From Anaerolineae bacterium (GTDB lineage Bacteria > Chloroflexota > Anaerolineae > 4572-78 > J111), in the NCBI GenBank assembly GCA_016926805.1, contig JAFGNV010000020.1:1-49929 (forward strand): a stretch of 49,929 nucleotides of DNA. Direction: 5' to 3'. The stretch's first letter is position 1; every line of letters begins with the position of its first letter. Position numbers and translations under genes: made by a program. A model generated the notes under the pieces. That model was not told where the DNA came from. It saw nothing but the letters and a program-made list of their open reading frames with translations, and ran no database searches. This document shows, piece after piece, positions 33,615 through 42,551 of the stretch.

Positions 33615-34781
33615 ATGCAACTTGCGCCGCGAATGAACCGGCTGGGTACGGAAACCGCGTTTGATATTTTGGCCCGGGCCAAATCTCTGGAAGCCCAGGG
33701 CCGCGACATCATTCATCTGGAAATCGGCGAGCCGGATTTTGATACTCCGCCCCACATCGTCGAGGCGGCAGTGCTGGCTCTCCACCAGGGCCACACCCAT
33801 TACACGCCCGCAGCTGGCATTCCAGCCCTTCGCCAGGCCATTGCCAGCCACGTTGGCCGGAGTCGGAACGTGGCGGTGCAGCCGGAACAGGTGGTGGTTA
33901 CGCCAGGAGCCAAACCGATCATGTTCTTCATCATTCTCGCCCTCCTGGGGCCGGGTGACGAAGCCATTTATCCCAACCCCGGCTTTCCCATCTACGAGTC
34001 GATGATCAATTTTGTGGGGGCCAAACCTGTCGCGTTGCCTCTGCGTGAGAAAAAGGATTTCCGCTTTAATCCCGATGAATTCCGTAGCCTGGTATCGGAA
34101 CGTACTCGTCTCATTATTTTAAACTCCCCCCAGAATCCTACCGGCGGCGTCCTCAGCCTAGATGATTTGGAAGTAGTAGCCGGGGCCGCCCGTGAATATG
34201 ACCTTATGGTCTTGAGTGATGAGGTATATAATCAAATTCTCTACCAGGGCGAGCATGTCAGTATCCTTTCGTTGCCCGGCATGCAGCCCCGTACTATTCT
34301 GTTAGACGGTTTCTCCAAAACTTACGCCATGACCGGTTGGCGGTTGGGGTACGGGGTGATGCCGGTGGCCTTGGCGGAGCAGGTTACCAAGTTGATGGTC
34401 AACTCCAACTCGTGTACGGCTGCGTTTACGCAGCATGCCGGCATCGCTGCCCTGCACGGCCCTCAGGATAGCATAGGTGAGATGGTGACCGCGTTTCGAG
34501 AACGGCGGGAGGTGATTGTGAGCGGGTTGAACCAGATACCTGGCTTTCGTTGCCCCCAACCGGCGGGGGCTTTTTACGCCTTTCCAAACGTTGAAGGCAC
34601 AGGGATGTCGTCTAAAGCTCTGGCCGATTATTTGCTGGAAACAGCTGGAGTGGCCGCGCTGGATGGCGGCTGTTTTGGCCGCTATGGCGAAGGTTATTTG
34701 CGTTTTAGCTATGCCAACTCGGTGGCCAATATTCAGCGGGCTTTGGAGCGAATTGACCAGGCAGTCAGAGTACGTTTGTAA
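33615..34781 (+). CDS. PLP-dependent class I/II aminotransferase
   Basis: 388 residues from ATG 33615, ten bases after AAGGAGG; the frame is open to 33438 but that part lies upstream of the promoter and ribosome site. Fold type I features: GEPDFDTPPHIVEAA, HYTPAAGIPALRQAI, NSPQNPTGG, LSDEVYNQI, the PLP-binding Lys235 in DGFSKTYAMTGWRLGYG, and the C-terminal RFSYAN arginine. It belongs to the aspartate/aromatic aminotransferase group (AspC/AraT-like); amino donor not decidable. Followed 28 bases later by the nitroreductase. Confidence 0.94.
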   Translation: MQLAPRMNRLGTETAFDILARAKSLEAQGRDIIHLEIGEPDFDTPPHIVEAAVLALHQGHTHYTPAAGIPALRQAIASHVGRSRNVAVQPEQVVVTPGAKPIMFFIILALLGPGDEAIYPNPGFPIYESMINFVGAKPVALPLREKKDFRFNPDEFRSLVSERTRLIILNSPQNPTGGVLSLDDLEVVAGAAREYDLMVLSDEVYNQILYQGEHVSILSLPGMQPRTILLDGFSKTYAMTGWRLGYGVMPVALAEQVTKLMVNSNSCTAAFTQHAGIAALHGPQDSIGEMVTAFRERREVIVSGLNQIPGFRCPQPAGAFYAFPNVEGTGMSSKALADYLLETAGVAALDGGCFGRYGEGYLRFSYANSVANIQRALERIDQAVRVRL

Positions 34782-34809
34782 AAATCAAGTTAAGTAGAGG
34801 AGATTAACG

Positions 34810-35319
34810 ATGGAATTTGTTGAGCTTGTCAAACAACGGTACAGCGTCCGGGCTTACAAGCCCGACCCGGTGGAAGAAGAAAAGTTGCAGTTAGTGTTGG
34901 ATGCGGCCCGGCTGGCTCCATCCGCGGTCAATCGGCAGCCGTTTCGACTGATCGTATTGCCCACCAAGGGGCGGGAGGCTGAACTACGGCGTATCTACCA
35001 CCGCAGTTGGTTCAGTCAAGCGCCGTTCGTCATTTGTATCTGTAGTCTGCCGGGCGAGGCCTGGGTGCGCCGGGATGGTCAAAATTATCATCACGTGGAT
35101 GCTGCCATCGCGATGGATCATTTGATTTTGGCTGCAACCAGTTTGGGACTGGGCACCTGTTGGGTGGCGGCCTTTGATGTTGAGGCGGCGCGGGAAGTAC
35201 TCGGTTTACCGGAAGGCGTGGAGCCGGTGGCTTTTACGCCGTTGGGATACGCGGCTGACAAACTTGGCTCGAAAGATCGCAAGGATTTGTCGGCATTGGT
35301 GCGCTACGAGCGGTGGTGA
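34810..35319 (+). CDS. Nitroreductase-family FMN protein
   Basis: 169 residues, AGAGGAG before the ATG. Motifs of the FMN-binding family: KQRYSVRAYKPDPV with the phosphate-binding basic residues, LDAARLAPSAVNRQPFRLIVL, a central helix DAAIAMDHLILAATSLGLGTCWVAAF and a final basic strand. Shorter than classical NfsB-type enzymes but usual for the compact subgroup. Dimeric flavoprotein using NAD(P)H; the electron acceptor is unknown. It precedes the DUF4405-SagB fusion by 85 bases, and both share the nitroreductase fold. Confidence 0.92.
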   Translation: MEFVELVKQRYSVRAYKPDPVEEEKLQLVLDAARLAPSAVNRQPFRLIVLPTKGREAELRRIYHRSWFSQAPFVICICSLPGEAWVRRDGQNYHHVDAAIAMDHLILAATSLGLGTCWVAAFDVEAAREVLGLPEGVEPVAFTPLGYAADKLGSKDRKDLSALVRYERW

Positions 35320-35404
35320 CGGAACTCTTTGGCCGGAAATAAAGCCGGACAAGTTCTGGGTCGCCAATAGAGGCCAAACCCTTGAGGTGGCTGGAGGTGG
35401 AAAG

Positions 35405-36505
35405 ATGAAACAGATGGATTGGGACTATCTGGTGGTTGTTGCGCTGCTGCTGACCGGTCTCTATGTGGCAATAACAGGTTTAGTGATGGACCTGTTCGGC
35501 TTTCCCCGGTTTCTGTGGCACAACTATGTTGGCTATGCATGGGTTGTTTTGGGGGGTGTTCATCTGATTTTTAATTGGCCGCGGGTGACGGCCTATGTTA
35601 AGAGAAGATTCAGATCTGAGAGAGGTCCAACGTTATCGGCGCAGCCAAAGCCTGCCTCGGCCACGACAAGTCGGCGCTGGTTTCTGGCCTCTATTCTGAC
35701 CGCTGTTGGTGGTTTTGTCCTGGGACGTCTGCTGCCTGAGTCCCAACTTATCCCAGATTTTTCTGGCGAAGGCATGGCCAATTTACCCGAAGGTGATGTG
35801 GGCGCGTTTTATCATCAGTGGAGTAAGCCAGGCTATGCCCGTTCGTTAGGGACGCTATTCAGTTGGGGCAGTCAACCGGCCCGTTATAAAACCTACCCGC
35901 ACCCAAAACAAATCTATCTGCCTGCTCCGCCTGGCTACCAGGGCTTGAGCGTGGAAGAAGCCATCGCGCGCCGTCGGTCTCGGCGTAACTATGCGGGTGA
36001 CTCGTTGTCGTTGACGGAAATTTCTGGGCTGTTGTATGCGGCCAGCGGTATCACCGATCCGGCCAGGGGGTTTCGGGCGGCGCCCTCGGCAGGCGCGCTC
36101 TACCCCATTGAAACTTATGCCGTGGTGCATAACGTGGCCGAGATGGAGCCGGGACTTTACCATTACAATGTCGCCAATCACGCTCTGGAGCAATTACGAC
36201 TTGGAGATTTGCGTACAGAGATCACCGTAGCCGGAATTGGCCAGGAGATGCTGGCCCAAGCTCAGGTTTGTTTTGTCCTGTCCGCCATCTTTCAGCGCAC
36301 TCGTTGGAAATATCGCCAACGGACTTATCGCTATGTGCAGTTAGAGGCCGGGCACATTGGGCAGAACCTCTACCTGGCGGCGACCTCAATGGGGTTGGGG
36401 GCTTGCGCCGTGGGCGCGTTTTTGGATGATGATCTCAACGATCTGTTGGGTGTGGATGGAGAGGAGGAAGCGGCGCTTTACATTATTGCGGTGGGCAAGG
36501 TGTAG
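35405..36505 (+). CDS. Membrane-anchored DUF4405-SagB-type oxidoreductase fusion
   Basis: 366 residues from ATG 35405 with GGAGGTGG upstream; the frame continues to 35174 inside the nitroreductase gene and is rejected. N-terminal two-helix DUF4405-like unit (about 6-62), with His in FLWHNYVGYAWVVLGGVHLIFNW that could bind heme; a third membrane or Tat-like segment TSRRWFLASILTAVGGFVLG (about 90-110); and a C-terminal SagB-type nitroreductase domain (about 160-366) with RRSRRNYAGDSLSLTE, SAGALYPIETYAVV and a GLGACAVGAF helix. SagB-type proteins are FMN oxidases or dehydrogenases acting on peptides or small substrates. The Tat-like signal would put the flavin domain outside. No SagC/D or precursor peptide is nearby. 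Confidence 0.8.
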   Translation: MKQMDWDYLVVVALLLTGLYVAITGLVMDLFGFPRFLWHNYVGYAWVVLGGVHLIFNWPRVTAYVKRRFRSERGPTLSAQPKPASATTSRRWFLASILTAVGGFVLGRLLPESQLIPDFSGEGMANLPEGDVGAFYHQWSKPGYARSLGTLFSWGSQPARYKTYPHPKQIYLPAPPGYQGLSVEEAIARRRSRRNYAGDSLSLTEISGLLYAASGITDPARGFRAAPSAGALYPIETYAVVHNVAEMEPGLYHYNVANHALEQLRLGDLRTEITVAGIGQEMLAQAQVCFVLSAIFQRTRWKYRQRTYRYVQLEAGHIGQNLYLAATSMGLGACAVGAFLDDDLNDLLGVDGEEEAALYIIAVGKV

Positions 36506-36595
36506 ACGATTATTTTTCTCCCTGGTCGTGGCGATGCCATCCAGGCTTGCGGAAGTCCGTCAAAACCACGTCAATCAAATTCTTGGAGTTAAAAA

Positions 36596-36841
36596 ATGGA
36601 TTATACCGAAGAAGAAAAAATCAGTATCAGCACAATCAGCGATAAACTGGATGACATTCGGCACCAGTTAATCGAACTTCGCCAAAACCATGCCGAAGAA
36701 TTATTCGCCGAGCGTTTATTTTTGGAAGGGTTGGAGAGAACCATTGCCGGTTATTTGTACGAAAAATATGCCGATGAGGATATTGTTGACGACGACACAT
36801 TTGAAGATTTTTCAGGCAGCCTGCATGAAGAATATAATTAA
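36596..36841 (+). CDS. Small acidic hypothetical protein
   Basis: 81 residues, TTGGAGT six to nine bases before the ATG. Predicted helical over residues 5-60 (KISISTISDKLDDIRHQLIE) with a strongly acidic tail (DEDIVDDDTFEDFSGSLHEE). No membrane segment or recognised motif. It follows the DUF4405-SagB gene by 90 bases on the same strand. Function unknown. Confidence 0.6.
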   Translation: MDYTEEEKISISTISDKLDDIRHQLIELRQNHAEELFAERLFLEGLERTIAGYLYEKYADEDIVDDDTFEDFSGSLHEEYN

Positions 36842-37190
36842 TGTAACCTGTTAAACCGAGAAATTAGAGCGATGTTGGTTAAAGAGACAACGTAACTATT
36901 TACTTCGGTAATATCACTCTGACTCTGAGCGACCAGAGGGAGCGAAGGTCCCCAATACCGTGTCTTGCCAGAAATGTTGGGGGGATTCTTCACTCCGCTG
37001 CCATGCCGCCCCGTCCGATTTTTTGGATGATTTGGTATTGGCCGAGCGTGCGGCCGATCAGGTCTGTCATCTCAAATTCACCCCTTGAGTGATTGTCCAA
37101 AAATAACCTTGTATTTTCAGCATATTTTTCCGAGGAAAAGTGAAGAGTTACTTTTGGACAGTTCTTGGTGTTTGATATGGACCGATAGTT
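36842..37190. other. Gene-poor region with kinase remnant
   Basis: About 350 bases. The left part (36842-36989) carries a fragment CGACCAGAGGGAGCGAAGG that looks like dispersed REP sequence, and no open frame. The middle has the truncated kinase start (36990-37070). From 37071 to the stop of the next kinase gene I see nothing further. Confidence 0.5.
36990..37070 (-). pseudogene. Truncated 5' end of a Ser/Thr kinase gene
   Basis: Starting at ATG 37070 and stopping at 36990 the minus strand encodes 26 residues: MTDLIGRTLGQYQIIQKIG then RGGMAAE. This is the opening of the kinases downstream (MTDLIGRTLGQYRIVEQIG, EGGMATVYKAY), cut within the glycine-rich loop. The remainder of the domain is missing. 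A third kinase copy appears to have been lost by deletion. Confidence 0.8.
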
Positions 37191-39563
37191 TCACGGCCCC
37201 CAGGCAGGAGCATTATCAGAGGCTGGATTGTTGGTCAGATTCATCAGCCCGCTGCCATCGATATTCATTACGTAAATTTCACTGTTACCATCGCGGAAGG
37301 ACACGAATGCAATGTGACTACCATCTGGTGACCAGGTGGGGTGATTGTCAGTGGCCGGATTGTTTGTCAGACGGATTACCCCAGTGCCGTCGGCATTCAT
37401 CAGGTAGATTTCGTTGTTGCCATCCCGGTCGGACTCAAAGGCAATATGGGTGCCGTCTGGTGACCAGGCCGGGTTCCAATCAAGATTTGGATAATCGGTC
37501 AAACGGGTTATCTGACTACCGTCAATGTTCATAAGGTAGATTTCGGTGTTGCCAACACCAGCAGATTCGAAAACAATTTTTGAACCATCTGGCGACCAAT
37601 GGGGGTTATACTCACTACCTGGAGTGCCAGTCAAATTTTTAAGTCTACTACCGTCGGCGTTCATAATGTAGATGTCAGCGTTACGCATGAAGACAATGTA
37701 CTTACCATCTGGTGACCAAGAAGGAAATGCGTCAGAGGCTGGGTCGTTCGTCAAGTTTGTCTGCCCACTCCCATCAGCGTTCATTACGTAAATCTCAACG
37801 TTATTAGCATCACCATCGCGGCCAGACTCGAAAGCTATACGTGAACCATCTGGCGACCAGGCGGGAAAGTGATCCCAGCCTGGATTGTTGGTCAGGTTTG
37901 TCTGTCCACTTCCGTTGGCATTCATTACGTAAATTTCGCTGTTGCCGTCGCGTTCGGAGGCGAAAGCGATACGTCCGCTATAAGACGGTCGAGTTGATGT
38001 TGAGGGGAGGGGGGTATTGGTTGGGGAAACACTCTCCTGTGCTGTGGTCGTATTGTTAAATGTAAATTCGCCGTTCATAATTCGTTGGGCGTCTTCATAG
38101 CTGGGGATACAAAGCAATGAGCCTATCTCTGGAATGATGTCGGGGTTTGATAGAGTCGCGTATCTATCGTCAACCTTAGCCGCCGCATTGGTCGCTTCAT
38201 AGATGGCCGTGTAGGCCAGAACATCCCCATAATATTTGTCTGCAACTTTTGATAACCAATCATCTTCGCGAACAATGTAATCATCTTGACAAAATTTAAC
38301 TGATGAGGCCGGCGTGGGGGTGTGAGTTGGTTTAGTCGTAGCAGTCCGGGTCGGGGTGCGGGTTGGCTTTGGCGATGGTGTTGGGGTGGCTGTCGGGGGA
38401 ACGGGAGTATTGGTTGGAGTGGGTTTTGGCGTGTCGGTCGGCGTGGGTTCCGAGGTGGCGGTTAGCGTTGGGGCTTTGGTTGGCGCAGACGACAAGGTCG
38501 TCGGGGTCGCTGTGGCCGTGTCCATTGCGGGTAACATAGCCGCTTCCGGCGTGGTCGAGGCCGCGTTGAACCCGCTCCAATTCAGCCAACCGATGCCCGA
38601 CCCGATGAGGCACAAAACAATCACGATGGCGATGGCACCCAAACCGGCTAACCACGGCCAGCCGAAAGCCGATTTCCGGGCCGGTGGTGGTGGCGTGGGT
38701 GGGGGTGGCCGGACAAGGGTCTCCTGCGCCTGAGCCACATGAGTTTCACTCACCGTCGTTTTGAGGGCAGCGGCCATCTCGCCCGCGCTGGCAAAACGAT
38801 ACTCCGGCTGGCGGGCCAGGGCCTTGAGAATGACCCGTTCCACGGCCTCGGGAATCTTGGGGTTGAGGTCGTGGGGCAAGGGCAGGGTTTCGTTGGCCCG
38901 TTTGAACACAATGGCCACCGGGGTTTCGGCGTCGTAGGGCAGTCGTCCGGTCATCATTTCAAACAGAATGGTGCCCAGGGCGTAGATGTCGGTGCGGTGG
39001 TCCACCACTCTGCCCTCCCCCTGCTCCGGCGACATATACGCCGGGGTGCCGATGCCCACGCCGGTGCCGGTCAGCCTGACCGAGGATTCGGTCATCTTGG
39101 CCAGCCCAAAATCGGTCAGCAAGGCCCAGTCGCCGTCCATCAGCACATTGCTGGGTTTGACATCTCGATGGATGATGCCCCGTTGGTGGGCGTAATCCAG
39201 CGCTCCGGCGATTTGGCCGATGATGTCGGCGGCCCGGTTGACCGGCAGGGGTGATTCCATCACCTCGCGCAGGGTGCGGGCGTTTTCAACGTAACGCATT
39301 ACGATGTAGCTGTATTTGTTCTCTTGCCCGGAATCAAACACGGGCAGGATATTGGGGTGGTTGAGGTTGGCGATAGCTTCGGCCTCGCGCTGGAAGCGTT
39401 CGCTAAAGCCGGGTTGCTTGGCGTGAATGGGGGGTAGTACTTTAATAGCTACCTCCCGGTTGAGGCCGGGCTGGTAAGCTTTGTAAACTGTGGCCATGCC
39501 CCCTTCGCCAATTTGCTCCACAATGCGGTATTGGCCGAGCGTGCGGCCGATGAGATCAGTCAT
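37191..39563 (-). CDS. Membrane Ser/Thr kinase with LysM and six-blade TolB-like propeller
   Basis: 790 residues, AAGGAGG before ATG 39563. Cytoplasmic Pkn2/Hanks kinase domain about 12-270: GEGGMATVYKAY loop, Lys41, HRDVKPSNVLM catalytic loop, DFG (LLTDFGLAKM), YMSPEQ. Single membrane helix about 298-325 (GLGAIAIVIVLCLIGSGI), then a Thr/Pro stalk, a LysM-like domain (about 430-510; FCQDDYIVREDDWLSKVADKYYG) and six PD40 repeats (about 530-790) of the form IAFxSxRDGNxEIYVMNxDG...WSPDG. LysM usually binds peptidoglycan, so the outside part may sense the wall. It sits downstream of its paralogue on the same strand, 147 bases away. Confidence 0.92.
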   Translation of the reverse strand: MTDLIGRTLGQYRIVEQIGEGGMATVYKAYQPGLNREVAIKVLPPIHAKQPGFSERFQREAEAIANLNHPNILPVFDSGQENKYSYIVMRYVENARTLREVMESPLPVNRAADIIGQIAGALDYAHQRGIIHRDVKPSNVLMDGDWALLTDFGLAKMTESSVRLTGTGVGIGTPAYMSPEQGEGRVVDHRTDIYALGTILFEMMTGRLPYDAETPVAIVFKRANETLPLPHDLNPKIPEAVERVILKALARQPEYRFASAGEMAAALKTTVSETHVAQAQETLVRPPPPTPPPPARKSAFGWPWLAGLGAIAIVIVLCLIGSGIGWLNWSGFNAASTTPEAAMLPAMDTATATPTTLSSAPTKAPTLTATSEPTPTDTPKPTPTNTPVPPTATPTPSPKPTRTPTRTATTKPTHTPTPASSVKFCQDDYIVREDDWLSKVADKYYGDVLAYTAIYEATNAAAKVDDRYATLSNPDIIPEIGSLLCIPSYEDAQRIMNGEFTFNNTTTAQESVSPTNTPLPSTSTRPSYSGRIAFASERDGNSEIYVMNANGSGQTNLTNNPGWDHFPAWSPDGSRIAFESGRDGDANNVEIYVMNADGSGQTNLTNDPASDAFPSWSPDGKYIVFMRNADIYIMNADGSRLKNLTGTPGSEYNPHWSPDGSKIVFESAGVGNTEIYLMNIDGSQITRLTDYPNLDWNPAWSPDGTHIAFESDRDGNNEIYLMNADGTGVIRLTNNPATDNHPTWSPDGSHIAFVSFRDGNSEIYVMNIDGSGLMNLTNNPASDNAPAWGP

Positions 39564-39710
39564 TTGATTCCCTCCTTAAGACACTCATTCCATCAATCTG
39601 TTTGATCGATTGTTTTGACAAATGCTGACTATTCGGTTGGGTTATGGCGTTGTTGACGAAAATTCAAAAGGTTAGGGTGGCTCTGGTTTGGTTCACCGGG
39701 TCGAGATGAG

Positions 39711-42254
39711 TTACTCTTGCGCTGGCGCGGTGGTGGGCGTGGCGGTGGGATAGGGTGTTGATTGAATAGACATTGTGCCAGGTTGTCCCGAGGCGACGAT
39801 TGGATTGTAGCCGTCGACAAGTTTGCGAATGTTGCTGCCGTCGGCGTTGGCAACGTAGATGGCGTGGCCGCCATCTCGATTAGAATCAAACACAAGGGTT
39901 TGGCCGTCGGCAGTAAACGAGCCGGTCACTTGCCCCGGAGTATAGTCGGCCAAAAGCAATCGTTGGCTGCCGTCAACATTCATCACGTAAAAGGTAGTAT
40001 AGCAGCAAGGGTCTTTATAGCCCAATCGCACCAGCAGCCGTTCGCCGTCGGGCGAAAAGTAACCGTTGAGATACCAATCGGCGCCATTGCTGCCGTCCAT
40101 AATTTGTTGTAGTTGTTGACCATTAATGTTGACCAGATGCAGCCGGTAGGCGTCGCGACGTTTATCAATAATTATAACCGTTTGTTCGTCGGGGGCCAGG
40201 CTGCTCCAACTGGCGTATTGGCTGGGACCGAGCACTTCTTGTTTTTGCGCGCCGTCGGGGCTAATCAAGTACAGGCGATATTCATCGTCAGCATCTTTAA
40301 TATCGGTTTCGACGTAAGCCATAAGCCAGGCGTCTTCGGGCGAGAATCTGGCCCCCACATAATCGCCGCTAAGCAGGCGTACCTTTTGTCCGCTGAAGGC
40401 GTCAACAATATATAACTCTTCAGGCATATCGCTTGTCTCTTGGACTTTAATTAACAGTTTTTCACCTGAGTGTGAAACGCTGTAAGCCCAGGCGTCGTAC
40501 ACGTTGGCAGCAAGTGCGGTAGCCTGGCTGCCGTCGGCATTGGCCAGATACAGCGTTTCGGTTTCGCCGTGGTCAACGGTGTAGGCCAACCGTTGGCCGT
40601 TCGCCAGCAGTTGGGGCGAATAAGAGTTTTCGGCCCCGCTGACAATGGTTTGTCGGTCGCTGCCGTCGCGATTGGCGACATAGAGATAGTATTCATCGCC
40701 TCGTTTGACGCTCAAAGCCACTTTTTGCCAGTCCTGGGCCCAACTGCGCGCAATGTATGAGCTGGCGCCGTTTACCAGCGTGACCTGATTCGTGCCGTCA
40801 CTATCCAGCACCAGCAGGTTGTAGTCGTCCTCGTTGTTCCAGCGGATTTCAAGCTGGTCGCCCTCTGTAGAAAAATAGCCATAGGCCGAGTCGACATCAC
40901 TCACCAACACCTGGCGGTCGCTGCCGTCGGGTTTCATCAAATAGAGCGTGTCTTTATCGTTTCGTTCCAGGTGCACCAAAACGTACTCTCCCTCGGGTGA
41001 GAAACGGCCATCCACCTCGTCAGCGCCGCTGGCCAGCAGATACGGCCCGGTCAGGTCAAGCGTGGTAGCATATAAACTTTCGCGGCTGTCCTCGCGCACT
41101 TTGTAGATGAGGCGATTGACCGGCGTGGCCGTGGGCGTTACCTCGGTTGTGGGCGGGCTTATGGCGGGCACGTCGGCTGATGCTGAGGCAGCGGCGGTTG
41201 GCGTAGATTGCTGCTCTATTGCGGCCGGGGTGCCAGAGGGCGTCTCTCTGCCTGCGGCTCTATAACCACCAATGCGACCGATGAGAAAAATCCCAAAGCC
41301 CATCACAACGCACAAAATTAAAATCGCTATGCCGCTGGCAAACATCAGCAAAGGCTTGGCCTTTGACTTGCGTTCGCGGGTGGCCGGGCCTGTGGCGGGC
41401 ATCGTAATTTTGGCTTTGGTCAGGTCAGGCTCTGCTTCTGCTGCGGCTTGATGCAGCGCCTCGGCCAGTTCTCCGGCGGATTGGTAGCGATCATCGGGAT
41501 TGACGGCCAGGGCTTTAAGGATGACGCGCTCTACGGCGGCGGGGATGTTGGGATTAATGGAACGTGGCAAGGGCAGCGGCTCGGTGGTTCGTTTGAGTAC
41601 AATCGCAAAGGGGGTTTCCGCATCGTGCGGAATCTGGCCGGTCAACATTTCAAACAAAATAATGCCCAGGGCGTAGATGTCGGTGCGGTGGTCGACGGTG
41701 GCGCCTTTGCCTTGTTCCGGCGACATGTACGCGGGCGTGCCAATACCCACGCCGGTGCCGGTCAACTTCACCGAGGTTTCGGTCATTTTGGCCAGGCCAA
41801 AGTCGGTGAGTAAGGCCCAATCGCCATCCATTAATACGTTGCCAGGTTTAACGTCGCGGTGGACGACTCCCTGCCGGTGGGCGTAATCCAGGGCTGCTGC
41901 GATTTGTTCGACAATGTTGAGAGCTTGCTGCAAACTGAGTTGCGCCCCCATAACGGCTTTGAGCGTGCTTGCCCCGGCAACATAACGCATCACAATAAAA
42001 CTGTGGCCGTTCTCCTGGCCGGAGTCGTAAACAGGCAAGATATTGGGGTGATTGAGACTGGCGATGGCTTTGGCTTCGCGTTGAAAACGTTCGCTAAAGC
42101 CGGGCTGTTTGGCATGAATGGGTGGCAAAACTTTGATAGCCACCTCACGGTCGAGGCCGGGCTGGTAGGCTTTGTAAACCGTGGCCATGCCGCCTTCGCC
42201 GATTTGTTCGATAATGCGGTATTGACCGAGGGTTTGGCCGATGAGGTCACTCAT
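39711..42254 (-). CDS. Membrane Ser/Thr kinase with TolB-like propeller
   Basis: 847 residues, AAAGGAG before ATG 42254. The kinase domain (about 12-270) is nearly identical to that of the downstream gene: GEGGMATVYKAY, HRDVKPGNVLM, LLTDFGLAKM and YMSPEQ, so both should be active. Membrane helix about 300-325 (ASGIAILILCVVMGFGIF), then a Thr-rich stalk without LysM and a long beta-propeller-like region with repeats ending in MKPDGSDRQVLV, NRDGSDRQTIV, NADGSQATAL and NVDGSQRLLL. It probably monitors an external signal and phosphorylates cytoplasmic targets. The divergence outside the kinase domain suggests duplication followed by change of sensor. The ATG is about 300 bases from the next gene. 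Confidence 0.92.
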   Translation of the reverse strand: MSDLIGQTLGQYRIIEQIGEGGMATVYKAYQPGLDREVAIKVLPPIHAKQPGFSERFQREAKAIASLNHPNILPVYDSGQENGHSFIVMRYVAGASTLKAVMGAQLSLQQALNIVEQIAAALDYAHRQGVVHRDVKPGNVLMDGDWALLTDFGLAKMTETSVKLTGTGVGIGTPAYMSPEQGKGATVDHRTDIYALGIILFEMLTGQIPHDAETPFAIVLKRTTEPLPLPRSINPNIPAAVERVILKALAVNPDDRYQSAGELAEALHQAAAEAEPDLTKAKITMPATGPATRERKSKAKPLLMFASGIAILILCVVMGFGIFLIGRIGGYRAAGRETPSGTPAAIEQQSTPTAAASASADVPAISPPTTEVTPTATPVNRLIYKVREDSRESLYATTLDLTGPYLLASGADEVDGRFSPEGEYVLVHLERNDKDTLYLMKPDGSDRQVLVSDVDSAYGYFSTEGDQLEIRWNNEDDYNLLVLDSDGTNQVTLVNGASSYIARSWAQDWQKVALSVKRGDEYYLYVANRDGSDRQTIVSGAENSYSPQLLANGQRLAYTVDHGETETLYLANADGSQATALAANVYDAWAYSVSHSGEKLLIKVQETSDMPEELYIVDAFSGQKVRLLSGDYVGARFSPEDAWLMAYVETDIKDADDEYRLYLISPDGAQKQEVLGPSQYASWSSLAPDEQTVIIIDKRRDAYRLHLVNINGQQLQQIMDGSNGADWYLNGYFSPDGERLLVRLGYKDPCCYTTFYVMNVDGSQRLLLADYTPGQVTGSFTADGQTLVFDSNRDGGHAIYVANADGSNIRKLVDGYNPIVASGQPGTMSIQSTPYPTATPTTAPAQE

Positions 42255-42551
42255 AAGCTACTCCTTTGTAGAAGTCTCTAGCGGGTCGCTATACCATTTT
42301 ATCACACTTCTCCCCTTACCGGCAATCGTTTTTGTAACGTGATCGTTGACAACTTTACTATCGACTAAACCGAATAAGTGTGATAATCTATGGCACGTTT
42401 GCTCAACGTTTGAAGCGCAAAGCCCAACAGTGAATTTGGAAATGGAACAAAATCGTATTTGCCAATCGGCAAAGTTACGTTTTTTCGTAGCTAAACTACA
42501 ATTATTCGGCGCGGGTAATCGCTATAATTGAGACTGGCTCAGGGTGAGTTT
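42255..42551. other. Divergent intergenic region between kinase and SGNH hydrolase
   Basis: About 300 bases with no open frame of interest. Candidate minus-strand promoter TTGCCG (42320-42325), 18 bp, TAAAAT (42296-42301) for the kinase. TATAAT at 42523-42528 is a possible -10 for the hydrolase without a convincing -35. Confidence 0.4.

Noticed and set aside
35174..35404. N-terminal extension of the DUF4405-SagB protein
   Set aside because: It overlaps the nitroreductase gene in another frame; GGAGGTGG precedes ATG 35405.
38356..38733. Gly/Val-rich open frame on the plus strand
   Set aside because: It is the antisense of the Thr/Pro-rich stalk of the kinase gene, a low-complexity artefact.
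42346..42380. Promoter from TTGACA at 42346 to TGATAAT
   Set aside because: The spacing is near 28 bp, too long for a sigma-70 promoter.
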